64,000 nucleotides of DNA, taken from positions 496,596 through 560,595 of the forward strand of contig NZ_KI421504.1 in the NCBI RefSeq assembly GCF_000473165.1. Reading direction: 5' to 3'. Source of the DNA: Leisingera aquimarina DSM 24565 (GTDB lineage: Bacteria; Pseudomonadota; Alphaproteobacteria; Rhodobacterales; Rhodobacteraceae). A model generated the notes under the pieces. That model saw only the letters and a list, made by a program, of their open reading frames with translations. It was not told where the DNA came from and did no database searches. Shown piece by piece: positions 28,706 to 38,968 of this stretch (position 1 is its first letter; each line of letters begins with the position of its first letter). The translations under genes were made by a program, and so were the position numbers.

Positions 28706-31071
28706 ACTTCCACTGGTTTGGGATTCTTGGTTTTCATTCTGCGCCGCTGCATCAGAACAACGCCCGCATAGGCCAGGAGACCGAAAATATAGATGATCTC
28801 CTTGGGCGGACGGCCTGATTGCTCCAGCCCGACGGCTGTCACATAGTCGCCCCAGGTGATGCCGATCTGCTCGGCAGGTGCGTTAAAGGCAACATCGGTC
28901 ACGCTGGCGCGCCCGTCCGGCTCAGAGGCGAGGTCCAGGCCGATCGCCGATGCCACATTCTCCGCTGTCTGCGGGCCGGTGACGGTAAAAAGTTTGTAAC
29001 GATCGCCGTATTCGGTCTCGCGTGTCACATAGACACGGATCTTCTGGCCTGCCTCGACGGGCATTGTTCCGTTTACAACACTCTCAAGCGGCGCATCCGC
29101 AAAGGCCGGACTGAAACGGTCGAGCACGAAATCCGGGCGGAACAGGCTGACCACGACAAAGACCAGCAGCACCGCCTCGACCAGTTTGAGGCGCACAAAC
29201 ATCCACTGCAGCGTTAAGGACGAGAAAGCGAAGATCGCAATCAACGACACGATAAACACCAGAATGGCGTGCCAAATGCTGTCGACTCCAACCAGCAGAA
29301 GTTCAGGGTTGAAGATGAAGACCAGCGGCAGGATCGCAGTACGGATCGCATATTTGAACGACTGAACGCCGGTCTTCATCGGGTCGGCGCCCGAGATCGC
29401 CGAGGCGGCAAAGGCAGCCAGACACACAGGCGGTGTCGCATCCGCCATCAGGCCAAAGTAGAAGACGTAAAGATGCACCGCGATCAGCGGCAGGACGAGG
29501 CCCGAGGCATTGCCCAGTTCGACCATCACCCCGGCCATCAGCGAGGCGACGACGATGTAGTTGGCGGTGGTCGGCAGCCCCATCCCCAGCACGATGCTGA
29601 CCACAGCGACCAGCCCCAGCAGGATGTAGATATTGCCCTGCGACAGCGCCTCGACAATGCCGAGCATGGCGTTGTTCAGACCGGTCGAGGAGACAATGCC
29701 GACGATGATCCCGGCAGCGCCGACGGCAGCTGTCACGGCGGTCATGGATTTGGCGCCCGCCACCAGCGAATAGAACACGATGATACCGCCGGACCGGATC
29801 CCCTTGACCACCGACAACCCGTGCTCGCGTGCCAGCATGACCTGTTGCACCACGATGATCCCCGCCATCATCAGGATCGACCAGAACACGGCACTGCCCG
29901 GGCTCCAGCGTTCGACCAGCAGCAGATAGACCAGCATGCCGATGGGGATCAGGAAATAAGCGCCTCCCTTCAGCGTCTTGCGGATTGCCGGCAAATCGGC
30001 CTTGGGCAGCCCCTCGAGGCCCAGTTTCAGGCTTTCGAGATGCGAGATGTAGAACAGCGAGAGATAGGCGATGAAGGCCGGGATCATCGCGTGCACGATC
30101 ACATCGTAATAGGAGATCCCGATGAACTCGGCGATGATGAAGGCCGAAGCCCCCATGATCGGTGGCATGATCTGCCCGTTGATCGAGGCAGACACCTCGA
30201 TCGCACCGGCCTTGTCAGCGGGAAAGCCGGTTTTCTTCATCACCGGGATGGTGAAGGCGCCGGTTGTCACGGTGTTGGCGATGGAGGAGCCCGAGATCAT
30301 TCCCGTCAGGCCAGATGCCAGAATGGCTGCCTTGGCCGGCCCGCCGCGGTACTTGCCAACAGCAGCAAAGGACAGGTCCAGAAAGAACTTGCCGGCGCCG
30401 GCGGTATCCATGAAGGCACCGAACAGCACAAACAGGAACACGTAGCTCACGGAGACTGCAATCGGGATCCCGAAAATCGCCTCGCTGGTCAGCCAGTTGT
30501 AGCCCGTCATCCGCGAGACCGACACGCCGCGGTGGGCGATAATCTCGGGCATGTATGGCCCAAACAGTGAGTAAACCATGAAGATGCCGCAGACGATCAC
30601 CAGCGGCAGCCCCACGCCCCGGCGCGTGGCTTCCAGCAACAGCGCCATGCCTACAGCGGACAGGACGGCTTCAAACGGAACGGAAATGCCCCAAATATCC
30701 AGGTCCAGCAGGATGCCCGCACGCAGGACGATACCGTCATAACCCAGCCAGACATACAGAGCACAGGCGGCTGAAATCCCTGCCAGGATCAGGCTGAACC
30801 ACGCCTTCCCTGCCCGCTCTTGCTCAAACTTGGCAGGAAACAGCAGGAAGCACAGGAACAGGCCAAAGGCCAGGTGAATACCGCGGGCCGGCAGATCCAC
30901 GAAGATGCCCCAGCCAAGTGCATAGGGAACCGGGGATGCGATCCACAGCTGGTAAAGGGACCAAAGGGCGGCAACGGTGATGAAGGTTTTCGGCCAGGGG
31001 CCGAAATAGTCGCTGCGTTCGACTTTCAACGCCTCATCAACTGCAGCTTGTTGCAGTGATTTATCAGACAT
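28702..31071 (-). CDS. Fused TRAP transporter permease (4TM/12TM, TAXI type)
   Basis: The 789-residue protein joins the small DctQ-like and large DctM-like subunits, as is usual for TAXI-type TRAP systems. The N-terminal part has the first membrane bundle; the core has the DctM signature stretches (ASGLTGMISGSSIANTVTTG; GMGLPTTANYIVVA). A C-terminal soluble part (about 640-760) is followed by a last helix (IFGLLAYAGVVLMQRR), resembling DUF3394 tails. It works with the binding protein downstream of the LysR promoter. Uptake is driven by an ion gradient. Confidence 0.93.
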   Translation of the reverse strand: MSDKSLQQAAVDEALKVERSDYFGPWPKTFITVAALWSLYQLWIASPVPYALGWGIFVDLPARGIHLAFGLFLCFLLFPAKFEQERAGKAWFSLILAGISAACALYVWLGYDGIVLRAGILLDLDIWGISVPFEAVLSAVGMALLLEATRRGVGLPLVIVCGIFMVYSLFGPYMPEIIAHRGVSVSRMTGYNWLTSEAIFGIPIAVSVSYVFLFVLFGAFMDTAGAGKFFLDLSFAAVGKYRGGPAKAAILASGLTGMISGSSIANTVTTGAFTIPVMKKTGFPADKAGAIEVSASINGQIMPPIMGASAFIIAEFIGISYYDVIVHAMIPAFIAYLSLFYISHLESLKLGLEGLPKADLPAIRKTLKGGAYFLIPIGMLVYLLLVERWSPGSAVFWSILMMAGIIVVQQVMLAREHGLSVVKGIRSGGIIVFYSLVAGAKSMTAVTAAVGAAGIIVGIVSSTGLNNAMLGIVEALSQGNIYILLGLVAVVSIVLGMGLPTTANYIVVASLMAGVMVELGNASGLVLPLIAVHLYVFYFGLMADATPPVCLAAFAASAISGADPMKTGVQSFKYAIRTAILPLVFIFNPELLLVGVDSIWHAILVFIVSLIAIFAFSSLTLQWMFVRLKLVEAVLLVFVVVSLFRPDFVLDRFSPAFADAPLESVVNGTMPVEAGQKIRVYVTRETEYGDRYKLFTVTGPQTAENVASAIGLDLASEPDGRASVTDVAFNAPAEQIGITWGDYVTAVGLEQSGRPPKEIIYIFGLLAYAGVVLMQRRRMKTKNPKPVEV

Positions 31072-31150
31072 GGTGATTTCCGGGTTGAAGGAAAATTCGG
31101 TCTCTGCCTGAGCGGCAGAGACCAGCTGTTATCGAGTGGGGAGGAGACCG

Positions 31151-32137
31151 TTACTCGATCCAGCCTTTCTCGCGGTAGTATCGGGCGGCACCTTCATGCA
31201 GCGGTGCGGAATTACCGTTATGAATCATGCTTTTGGGATCCAGATTGGCGAATGCCGGGTGCAGCGCCCTGAAATCGTCCAGGTTTTCGAACACCGCCCG
31301 AACGACCTCGTAGACAATATCTGCATCGACATTCTCATGCGAGACGATTGTGGCATAGCCGCCAAACGTGGTCACATCCTCTTTCTGCGAGGAATAGACA
31401 CCCGCCGGGATGTTTGTTGCCGCATAAAACGGACGCTCTTCAATCAGCTGCTTTTCCACATCGGTGTTCAGGCTGACGATCTGCGCACCGCAGCCTTCGG
31501 TTGCCACCGCGACGCCCGAGTTCGGAACACCAACAACATAGGTGAAAGCGTCGATGTTGCCATCGCACAAAGCGTTGGAATGCTCCGATGACGTCATCTC
31601 GGTCACCAGGCCGAAATAGTCACGCCCCGTAGCATAGCGCGCCATAAGAAGCTCGGTGGTGCCGCGCTGCCCGGATCCCGGGTTGCCGATGTTGAGCCGC
31701 TTACCCTTCAGGTCTTCCCAGGATGTGATCCCAGAGTCTGCGGACACGATCAGCTGAAACGGCTCCGGATGCACTGAGAACACAGAGCGGAAGCCAGGAT
31801 CGTTCACAACTTTTTCGGAGGTGCCGTTCACGGCATAATACTGCCAATCGGATTGCGAGACACCGAACTCGAATTCACCCTGCGAAATCTGGGCCAGGTT
31901 ATAAGTGGACCCGTTCGAGGATGGTGCCGCACAGCGGTAGCCATGCTGACGCCCCTGCTTGCGCCCTTCGGCTGCTTCTTTGTGGATCATCCGGCAGATT
32001 GCGTTGCCGGCCACGAAGTAGACGCCGGTCGGCCCACCGGTTCCGATTGTCACAAACTTTGTTTCCGCCTGTACAGGCTGTGAGACACCAAACGCCGCAA
32101 AGGCCGCCAGTGCTGTGGTTGCCAGGAATTTCTTCAT
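31151..32137 (-). CDS. TAXI-family TRAP transporter binding protein
   Basis: ATG 32137 (MKKFLATTALAAFAAFGVSQ) opens into a signal peptide ending QPVQAE, with AAGGGAGGGAAT just upstream, so it is preferred to longer frames. The mature protein starts TKFVTIGTGGPTGVYFVAGN, the TAXI signature (GTGGxxGxYxxxG). The 328-residue length fits. It is the first gene of the TRAP-M20-TauE operon and diverges from the LysR gene. Family substrates include glutamate-like and other organic acids. Confidence 0.93.
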   Translation of the reverse strand: MKKFLATTALAAFAAFGVSQPVQAETKFVTIGTGGPTGVYFVAGNAICRMIHKEAAEGRKQGRQHGYRCAAPSSNGSTYNLAQISQGEFEFGVSQSDWQYYAVNGTSEKVVNDPGFRSVFSVHPEPFQLIVSADSGITSWEDLKGKRLNIGNPGSGQRGTTELLMARYATGRDYFGLVTEMTSSEHSNALCDGNIDAFTYVVGVPNSGVAVATEGCGAQIVSLNTDVEKQLIEERPFYAATNIPAGVYSSQKEDVTTFGGYATIVSHENVDADIVYEVVRAVFENLDDFRALHPAFANLDPKSMIHNGNSAPLHEGAARYYREKGWIE

Positions 32138-32221
32138 TATTCCCTCCCTTGAGTTCTGAACGAATTCACGGGGGCAGGGTAAATTTTGCAGGCCATCACT
32201 TCTAATAATTTTACTTACATA

Positions 32222-32241
32222 GACTATAATCATTGACTATA
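32222..32241. promoter_or_regulatory. Likely LysR operator between TAXI gene and lysR
   Basis: GACTATA is repeated at 32222-32228 and 32235-32241, the second within an 8-bp palindrome ACTATAGT, in an AT-rich divergent promoter of 112 bp. Such spaced dyads or repeats are typical of LysR binding. The exact site is inferred. Confidence 0.4.
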
Positions 32242-32249
32242 GTAAACCC

Positions 32250-33149
32250 ATGCAAGTACGTGAAATTGAATGTTTTCAAGCAATTATGACCGCAGGCACC
32301 ATGACACGTGCCGCGGAAATCTTGCGGATTTCACAGCCTGCGGTCAGCAATACCATTGCCACCCTCGAGCACCGGCTGGGTTTCAAGCTGTTCCTGCGCA
32401 AGTCCGGCCGACTGCAGCCGACTCCTGAAGCGCTCATCTTCTATGACGAAGCCCAGCGGGTGCTGGAGGCCGTGGGACGCGCCAGTGACGCCGCGCAGCG
32501 TTTGCGCCGTGGAGCTGCCGGCCATTTGACGATTTCCGCCTTTCCTGGCATCTCGATCAAGTTCCTGCCGCGCCTGATCAGCCAATTCCAGGCCGAGCGG
32601 CCCGATGTAAAAATACGCCTGTTGTCGCGCAGCTCGCACATCGTGATCGACCAGCTGCCCAGCCAGCTGTTCGACATCGCCATTGCCGAAAAACCGGCCG
32701 AGTTTGCGGGAGTGAGTGCTGAAGAGGTCTCTTTCTCCTGCCAATGCCTGCTACCGCCAGATCATCCTTTGACGGCACATGACACACTAACGCCCGAACT
32801 CCTGGACGGCGTGCCCTTCGCCGCCTTGTTCCGCGACCACATGACTACCTTCCAGATCGCGCGCGCCTTCTCTGATGCTGGTGCGCGCTGGAACGTCGTG
32901 CTTGAGGCGCAGTATTTCGCCTCGGTCGCAGAATTCGTGAGATCGGGCGGCGGCGTGGCCATCGTAGATCCAGTGAACGGTGCCGGATTCACCGAAAGCT
33001 GTATCCTGCGCCCGTTTTCGCCAAACATCTCGTATCAGATCGGCCTGCTCGTTCCTCAGGACAAACCGCTTTCGAAGGCCGGCAGTGCTTTTCTCTCATT
33101 GCTCCATTCGGAATTGCAAAAGTATTCCTCTGAAAAGCCTTCGCATTAA
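32250..33149 (+). CDS. LysR-family transcription regulator of the TRAP operon
   Basis: The 299-residue protein has an N-terminal winged helix-turn-helix (FQAIMTAGTMTRAAEILRIS then QPAVSNTIATLEHRLG) and a C-terminal LysR substrate domain. It is transcribed away from the TAXI-TRAP operon, which it probably controls. There is no convincing ribosome site before ATG 32250, so it may be leaderless or start slightly differently. Confidence 0.9.
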   Translation: MQVREIECFQAIMTAGTMTRAAEILRISQPAVSNTIATLEHRLGFKLFLRKSGRLQPTPEALIFYDEAQRVLEAVGRASDAAQRLRRGAAGHLTISAFPGISIKFLPRLISQFQAERPDVKIRLLSRSSHIVIDQLPSQLFDIAIAEKPAEFAGVSAEEVSFSCQCLLPPDHPLTAHDTLTPELLDGVPFAALFRDHMTTFQIARAFSDAGARWNVVLEAQYFASVAEFVRSGGGVAIVDPVNGAGFTESCILRPFSPNISYQIGLLVPQDKPLSKAGSAFLSLLHSELQKYSSEKPSH

Positions 33150-33238
33150 GTTTGGCGTCAAGTTGTGCAGGAACGGATTTGCTGGAGTTAAGACAACGAA
33201 CCTGAATCTTGTAACGGATCCGGTCAGTATAAAGCGTC

Positions 33239-35023
33239 TCAAGAAACCAATGTTGATATCTTGAGCAAGTGGCATCGTGAAGCTGAGCCAGACAACTTGC
33301 TTCCTGTCGTCTGTGTCCCACCGTCTGAAGCTCGAGAGATTATGTGTTTGGACAGTGACCCAAGTTCCCGCGCCACATCTGAGACAACAACGAACTTCTT
33401 CTGAAACTCGACCAGATCCTGGTGCCGAATGAAATATGTATCCGCACCACCTCGGCGCCCGTGAGAAGATTTGAGCAGCCCTTCGTTACACCAGTGCGTC
33501 ACGCATTCGTGCTTCCAGCCTGTAAGTTCGGCGACATCCCTGGCCGTAAGTGGTGCCGGGCCAGATACACCCTTTATAAAGCGGTCCACTTCCTCCACGC
33601 AGAAGGCAAAGTCTGCGAGCGGATCATCCTTTGATGCGGCGACGGGGCGGATTTGGCCGTCTCTGATCTGACGAAGAAGCTGAAACAGAGCTTTCCGATC
33701 TGTCGTGCGGCGCAAGTTGAGATCGCGGAAGCGCACCTGTCTGCCATTTGGTGGTGCAGGCGCAATCTCATCGCGGATCCCGTCAACCAACGCAATGAGA
33801 GCATGGAGATCAACACTGCCATCCACGAGCGGATGCTTGGCCTCCTCTGATGCCGTTTGAATGAAGCCACATTCGATCAGAAGCGAAAACTGCTTCTTGG
33901 CAACACCGAGGAACTCGCCCGCGTCCTTTGAAGAAACATAACGCGCTCGAAGGTCACGCAACCTATCCACTTCATCCATGGGGATCGTTGTGTGCCGGTG
34001 CCCATGCCCGGAATGATGCAGCCTGCCTTTCACCACCCCTTCTGAAACTGCAGAAACCAACCGCTCGGCCCTGACACGCAGCAACTTCGTCGCTTTGGCA
34101 GCGGATATCCAATCCCGCCCTTCATCTGGCGTCAGCGCGCCCGGGTAGGCACCATCAAAAACTCTTCCAACGGTCTTTCCAACCCGTTCCTGGAATGGAC
34201 CGAAAGCTGCACCGCGAAACGACATCAAACGCTGGTACCATTTCCCAAGACGGGCGGGTGCAGAATTGAATTCCTGCGGGCCTGAATTCAGGCGTTTCTC
34301 GACATTGAGGTCAAAAGCGTGCGGCCAATCGGCCAACAGATCGTGGACCGGAGCCATGAAATCGCGTGTCGCCTCAAGAGTTCGCGGCAAAGCCACCTTG
34401 CCTGGTTTGTCTGACCGCGTGGAATGGTCAGACGTTGCCAGAAAGAACAGAAACCTGCTGATGGAGCTGGGCACGTCAGTTTCCCATGGGCCAATGTGCG
34501 CATCCAGGCTTTCACGGCCAGCAGCCTCGATGAGGCGCGCGACATGGACTTCTCCTGCAGTCGCTTCGATCCGCTGGAAATCCTGCAATCGGTATCCACA
34601 CTCACACGTCCTGAAGCCGCCTTTTGTGGGTGACAGCGTCACACAGCACCTTGGACACCAGCTCTGCAAGGCAAGTCCGTGCTCAGAACACGCCGAAACC
34701 AAGCAGTGCCGCCAGGACTGCTTCCAAGCATTTCCATCTTGAATGCACGCCGGGCAGAACGGATCCGCTTCATTGCGCTGGAAGCGCCAATCCAGGGCTG
34801 CGAAGTCAGGATTGGCTTGCGGTGCTATTCTTTCCAGGGCGCTCGCACTGACACCGAGCTTTTCTGCAAGGCCCGACAGATCTTCGAGCATTGGACGCCC
34901 GTATCGCACTTCAGCCAAGGATAGAAAATCACCAAGGTGATCATATGCATTCATCGCCGCAATTCGGCGTAAAAAGCCAAGGAGGCTTTCACAATCCTCA
35001 GGTGTCGTCGAACGCAACTTCAT
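33239..35023 (-). CDS. tniQ: TniQ/TnsD-family target-selection protein
   Basis: The 594-residue protein begins with the TniQ domain (STTPEDCESLLGFLRRIAAM) and has the zinc-finger cysteines and histidines of the family (CPACIQDGNAWKQSWRHC, then CSEHGLALQSWCPRC and CECGYRL). The long C-terminal part has helix-turn-helix-like segments near TARDVAELTGWKHECVTHWC. In Tn7-like elements TniQ/TnsD picks the target and recruits TnsC. Its start overlaps the tnsC stop by 4 bp. The last 25 residues look unusual, and the true end may have been changed by rearrangement. No CRISPR-Cas genes are near, so guide-RNA targeting is not supported here. Confidence 0.85.
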   Translation of the reverse strand: MKLRSTTPEDCESLLGFLRRIAAMNAYDHLGDFLSLAEVRYGRPMLEDLSGLAEKLGVSASALERIAPQANPDFAALDWRFQRNEADPFCPACIQDGNAWKQSWRHCLVSACSEHGLALQSWCPRCCVTLSPTKGGFRTCECGYRLQDFQRIEATAGEVHVARLIEAAGRESLDAHIGPWETDVPSSISRFLFFLATSDHSTRSDKPGKVALPRTLEATRDFMAPVHDLLADWPHAFDLNVEKRLNSGPQEFNSAPARLGKWYQRLMSFRGAAFGPFQERVGKTVGRVFDGAYPGALTPDEGRDWISAAKATKLLRVRAERLVSAVSEGVVKGRLHHSGHGHRHTTIPMDEVDRLRDLRARYVSSKDAGEFLGVAKKQFSLLIECGFIQTASEEAKHPLVDGSVDLHALIALVDGIRDEIAPAPPNGRQVRFRDLNLRRTTDRKALFQLLRQIRDGQIRPVAASKDDPLADFAFCVEEVDRFIKGVSGPAPLTARDVAELTGWKHECVTHWCNEGLLKSSHGRRGGADTYFIRHQDLVEFQKKFVVVSDVARELGSLSKHIISRASDGGTQTTGSKLSGSASRCHLLKISTLVS

Positions 35024-36007
35024 TTCGGGAGGGGGGCCAGCCGAGCAGCTTCAAATTCATCCAGGGTCGCCGGAGCAATCTTGAGGTCGGCCTCCTGCAT
35101 CACTGACGCATAGGATCTTACCAGAGCTGTGTCGGTGGGCTCTTCAGTAGCAAAAAATGGCTCGACATTACCACTGCCCTGCAAACCAAGCTCCCAGCCA
35201 CGTGCAATCGCGTCAAACGTCAAAGTGCCCTCCTTGGCCTGGAACAGGGACGCCTTCAAAATCCGCAGCATCATTCCGACACGGCCCCTGGTGGCGCCAT
35301 AAATTCTGCGGGCCATGTCCATATCATCGAACCCGATCTTCAGACCTTGCGCTTGGAGTATTTCGAGTGCCGCCAAGAATGCGCCAACAAAGGCGTCTAC
35401 GTCCTCCTCTTTGGTCCATCGGTAGGGATGGTATTCGATCGTTTTTAATGAACGGTCTCTGACCTGCTCATTGCCCATGATCAGTTTCTGGAACTTGGGT
35501 AAGCCAGCAAAGGACGAGGACAATACCAGTTGCATCCACCAGCGTTTTGAAGTGATCGACCGCGGTTCTTGGCGTCAGGTTAGCACCTGTCTCAACACAA
35601 TGGCTGCACTCGTCGAGTGCCAAGACTTCAACACCATCGGCCTGGATCGCGGCAATCAAGCGATCGCGCATTCCAGGAATCTTCTCCGCAGTTGCGCATT
35701 TGTATCCCAAGGCGCGCAACATGGCCAAGTATATGTCACGGTCATTCGGTTTGGGCGGTATGCTCCCGACTGCAAATGAATTGGTTTCAACAAGAGATCC
35801 TGGACCTCTACGAATGCTGTTTAGTTGAACCTTGGAATCCCAAAGTACTTCAGTCTTTCCGCACCGCGTGGGCCCCAGAAGGGGAATGATCGCTCCGCCA
35901 AACGACTTTGCAACTGCGGTGAGGCTCTGGAGCTCAGCCAGTACTTCATTGTGACGTTTGTGCTGGATCCGGACATCCAGGATCTTTGGATCAATCTCTG
36001 GCGACAT
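35020..36007 (-). pseudogene. tnsC: tnsC-like AAA ATPase, split by a frameshift
   Basis: The first part (36007 to about 35520) has Walker A GPTRCGKTE (residues 45-53) and Walker B VLALDECSH (from residue 128). After DATGIVLVL the frame is lost. The rest continues in another frame as FAGLPKFQKLIMGNEQVRDR and runs to 35020 (FDDMDMARRIYGATRGRVG). A single extra T in CTTTGC (about 35519) explains it. TnsC is the ATP-dependent regulator linking TniQ to the transposase. Its ATG shares a base with the tnsAB stop (TGATG), and its end overlaps tniQ by 4 bp. A programmed frameshift is possible, but no strong slippery signal is obvious. Confidence 0.82.
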
Positions 36008-38646
36008 CAGTCAGTTCTCTTCGAGGTTTCCGGCAGATTGGTAGGGCGGCGCAGCTTCTTTGGAACTGCCTCCTGCTCCGCAACCATCTTCGCGGCCTGT
36101 TCTTTGGCGCGAGCATCATCGACGGCGGCTTGGTCAGCGCGCCGGTACACAGCGTCGCGCTTTGCCTGACGGTGCTTCGTACCTGGATTCCTGACAGGCT
36201 TTTTGTGATGATGTTCAAGCATCCCATCCAGAATATCCACGGCCTTCAGGTCCTCGCCGGGATCAGGATTGTGCTTCTTGCGTAAACGTCTCAACTCATC
36301 AAATGAGATCGCTGGCAATTCTGGGTGTTTCGCACCAACGATGAAATACTCACTTGAAAGCGGGTTCTGAACCGCGATCTCCAGGATGCTCGTGGGATCA
36401 TACCGAATTTCGAGCACCTGATCGGGGCCTATTTCCTTGAAAAGCCTCCTCAGTTCAGTCGATGAATACTGAATTCCCTCGAATTCAATCCCGTACCGAT
36501 GCAGTTTGCGAGTGGCTGCACCTGCAAAAAACATTTGCTTGAGTTCCATCGGAGTGGGCGGTTCGGGCACCAAATGATCTTCCTGTAAGCGCGCCCAACA
36601 TGCCCAAAGTGCCTCACGCGTCCGCAACGCGGATTGAATACGCCGCTGCGACCGATGTGCGTGAACGTCGAAACGCCACTTTTGCAAGAAGGACTCAACA
36701 TCTTCGAAAGTCAGTCGCGCTTCTTCCATTGCTCGTTTGGTTCGGGATTTTGCGGCTATTTCTTTGCTTTGCGTCGCTCCCGGCAGGGTCGTGAGCACTT
36801 CATTGATTGATCGGAACAGGCGTTCGACAAATGGCTTTCTGTCAGGATTTCCAGGTGCATTCTTCCTGAGTTCGAAAGACGTGGTCTTGATTGCCCTTTC
36901 GATCAAATCCCCGCTGTTTTCGCTGCCTTGGTCAGCCACGACCGCCAAGGGTCTGCCAATAGCTTGAAACCGTTTCTCAATCTTGTGCCGAATGAAAAAC
37001 CCCTCTTCATGGGGGCTCATGATCTCTTTGAGTGTATTTGCAACGAGAAGCGAGTGCGGGCTCGAAAGAGAGACCTGCAATCCCACGATCAATCCAGTGG
37101 CGCAATCCACCGCAGCACGAATTGTTGGGCGGGCAACATTGCCCGCGTCGTCAATGACGCAGAAGACATCGGCAGCGGTGCAGTCGATTTCAACGCGTTC
37201 CAAGGGGGACTCTACAAGCTGGATCTTGCCCGCCTGGAGCATGTTTCTACGGGCTTCTTTGCTTCCCAGGCGCCGCTTCACAACATCATAATGTGGCAGT
37301 AGCTCAATCAGCCTGCGGACGACTTTTGGCCCATGTGGTTTCGGCGTGATGCCCCCGTTTTTGCATTTCTCTCGATACTGCGCAGCTGCCAGTTTACCGG
37401 TGAGCGTTTCAGTGATGCGGTCAGAGCTGAGAAAATGTTTTTCCAGAACCTAGTATAGTATCTCTTCGAAGAGAACATCATGACGGCTTGAACGGTTTCC
37501 AGATTCAAAGGTCCGGTCCCTCAGACCGTGCACACCGTGGCGGAGGTTCTGTTTCATCCAGACTTGGATCGTCCGCTCGCTTGGGAACTTCTTCTTGCGC
37601 TTTGAGAACTTCGGATCCCGCTCGAAACGCTCCCTCATGATGAGAAGACGCTGCGGCCAGGTTACCCCCTCAGCTTCCAAGGCAACGGTTTGTTCGATCA
37701 CGGCTTTTCTGAAGGCCACCTCGAACTGTTCCTCCGCGTTCGGGTGGCGGTTTCGGAGACCATCGGTTTCCGGATCCAAGACGTTTCCAATCGACACTTG
37801 AAACTGAAAATCCTGAACGGAGATCTCGTGCTGAATTCCATCCGGCGCGCGCAAACTGACTGCCGGACGACCATGGACAGGCCCCAGCACTTCATGTGCT
37901 TGGTCATCGATCATGAGGATGCGGCCGTCGTACTGCTTCACAAGCGGAGTCATAGCGCCAGAATCTCCAAATGCTGTTTTTTTACCGCCTGCACTGGTCA
38001 GCGCAGTCTTGGGCCCGACACGGGTGTCGACCATGTTGGTGGCGAGAAGGCCCTGCAAGATCGCTGTCAGGATCTCGCTTTGGGAAAACCATTGGAGAAG
38101 CCTACGAAACTCCACCGCTTCTTCTTCGATTGCCTTGAACCTCTTGGCCACTGTAGGAGCCAATTGTTGGCTGACGTGCGGCCAAAGCATGCGTGCATTG
38201 TATTCCAAGGGTCCCTGCAGCAACTCGTCAGTCACCAGAACAAGCTTCAATCCGAGTTCCGAGAAGATGCCGGGGTAAGTCAGATACTCGGGTTTCTCCT
38301 CAAGGAAGCGCCGATGCTTGGCCTCCAGGAAGCGCTCACTGCCGCATTGAAGCCGAACACGGAAGTCGGGTGTGTATGGTTTCGGCTGATAGCCATCCCC
38401 GAGATGCTCTCGCAAAAGCACGTCCTTCGATTGGTATCGTTTACCGGACAGCAGATCGAAGGTTACAGGTTGCGGCTCAATCGACTGAACGCGCGGATCG
38501 ATCATGGCGCAGAACGCCAAAGTCGATTCCAGGACACTCTCAGTCTGGATCAAGCCCTCCACTTTGGGGCCGACAAGCCAGTTCGCTTTTTTGACCATGC
38601 CGCGTTGATGAACCAGTCGCGCGGTGGGGAGGGCTTCTTTGTCCAA
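36007..38646 (-). pseudogene. tnsAB: tnsA-tnsB fusion frame interrupted by one amber codon
   Basis: One reading frame of 880 codons is interrupted only by TAG at 37450-37452. The first 398 residues begin with a TnsA-like nuclease: Glu40 (VLESTLAF), Asp94 (YTPDFRV), and Glu108/Lys110 (FLEAKHR). They then run into TnsB-type DNA-binding segments (FPSERTIQVWMKQNLRHGV). After the stop the same frame goes on VLEKHFLSSDRITETLTGKL and then to the DDE core: Asp in VEIDCTAADV, Asp in VVADQGSENSG, Glu in KPFVERLF. Restoring CAG (Gln) for TAG gives a full TnsAB fusion, as known in some Tn7-like lineages. Start is uncertain: TTG 38646, or the in-frame ATG at 38601 (MVKKANWL). The second half has no good start codon of its own except GTG 37281, which would lose DNA-binding parts. 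Confidence 0.8.
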
Positions 38647-38659
38647 CTTTATGGACCAT

Positions 38660-38680
38660 GTTCGGTACTGAAAACCGAAC
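38660..38680. promoter_or_regulatory. Dyad just upstream of tnsA
   Basis: GTTCGGT and ACCGAAC, 7 bp each with a 7-nt spacer, lie 14 bp upstream of the likely tnsA start. It may be an operator or a leader hairpin. The remaining sequence up to the IS21 end at 38849 holds no gene. Confidence 0.35.
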
Positions 38681-38968
38681 CAGAATCAAGGACACCAAAA
38701 AACTTTTTTGAATCAGCGACCTACGAGAGGCAAAACTCGGAAATTTGCTCTGAAGTTTTTTCCGACTATACGCATATGATTGCTGACCACCATCACTTTG
38801 CCCTCATAAGCTGTGGATCAATTTAGTCTCCGCTGACCCAAAACGACGGTGTAAGCGGCGGTGCGAAACTCGGCCACGGTAGCGGCGGGATGACCTTGCT
38901 GCGGGCGGCGTAAAAACCGGCCAGTTTTGGCTCTTTCTGGTTTCAGGGAGGGCAGGAGCATTTTCACC

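Noticed and set aside
33239-38646. CRISPR-associated transposon (CAST)
   Set aside because: tnsAB, tnsC and tniQ are present, but there is no Cascade or Cas12k gene and no CRISPR array within the island.
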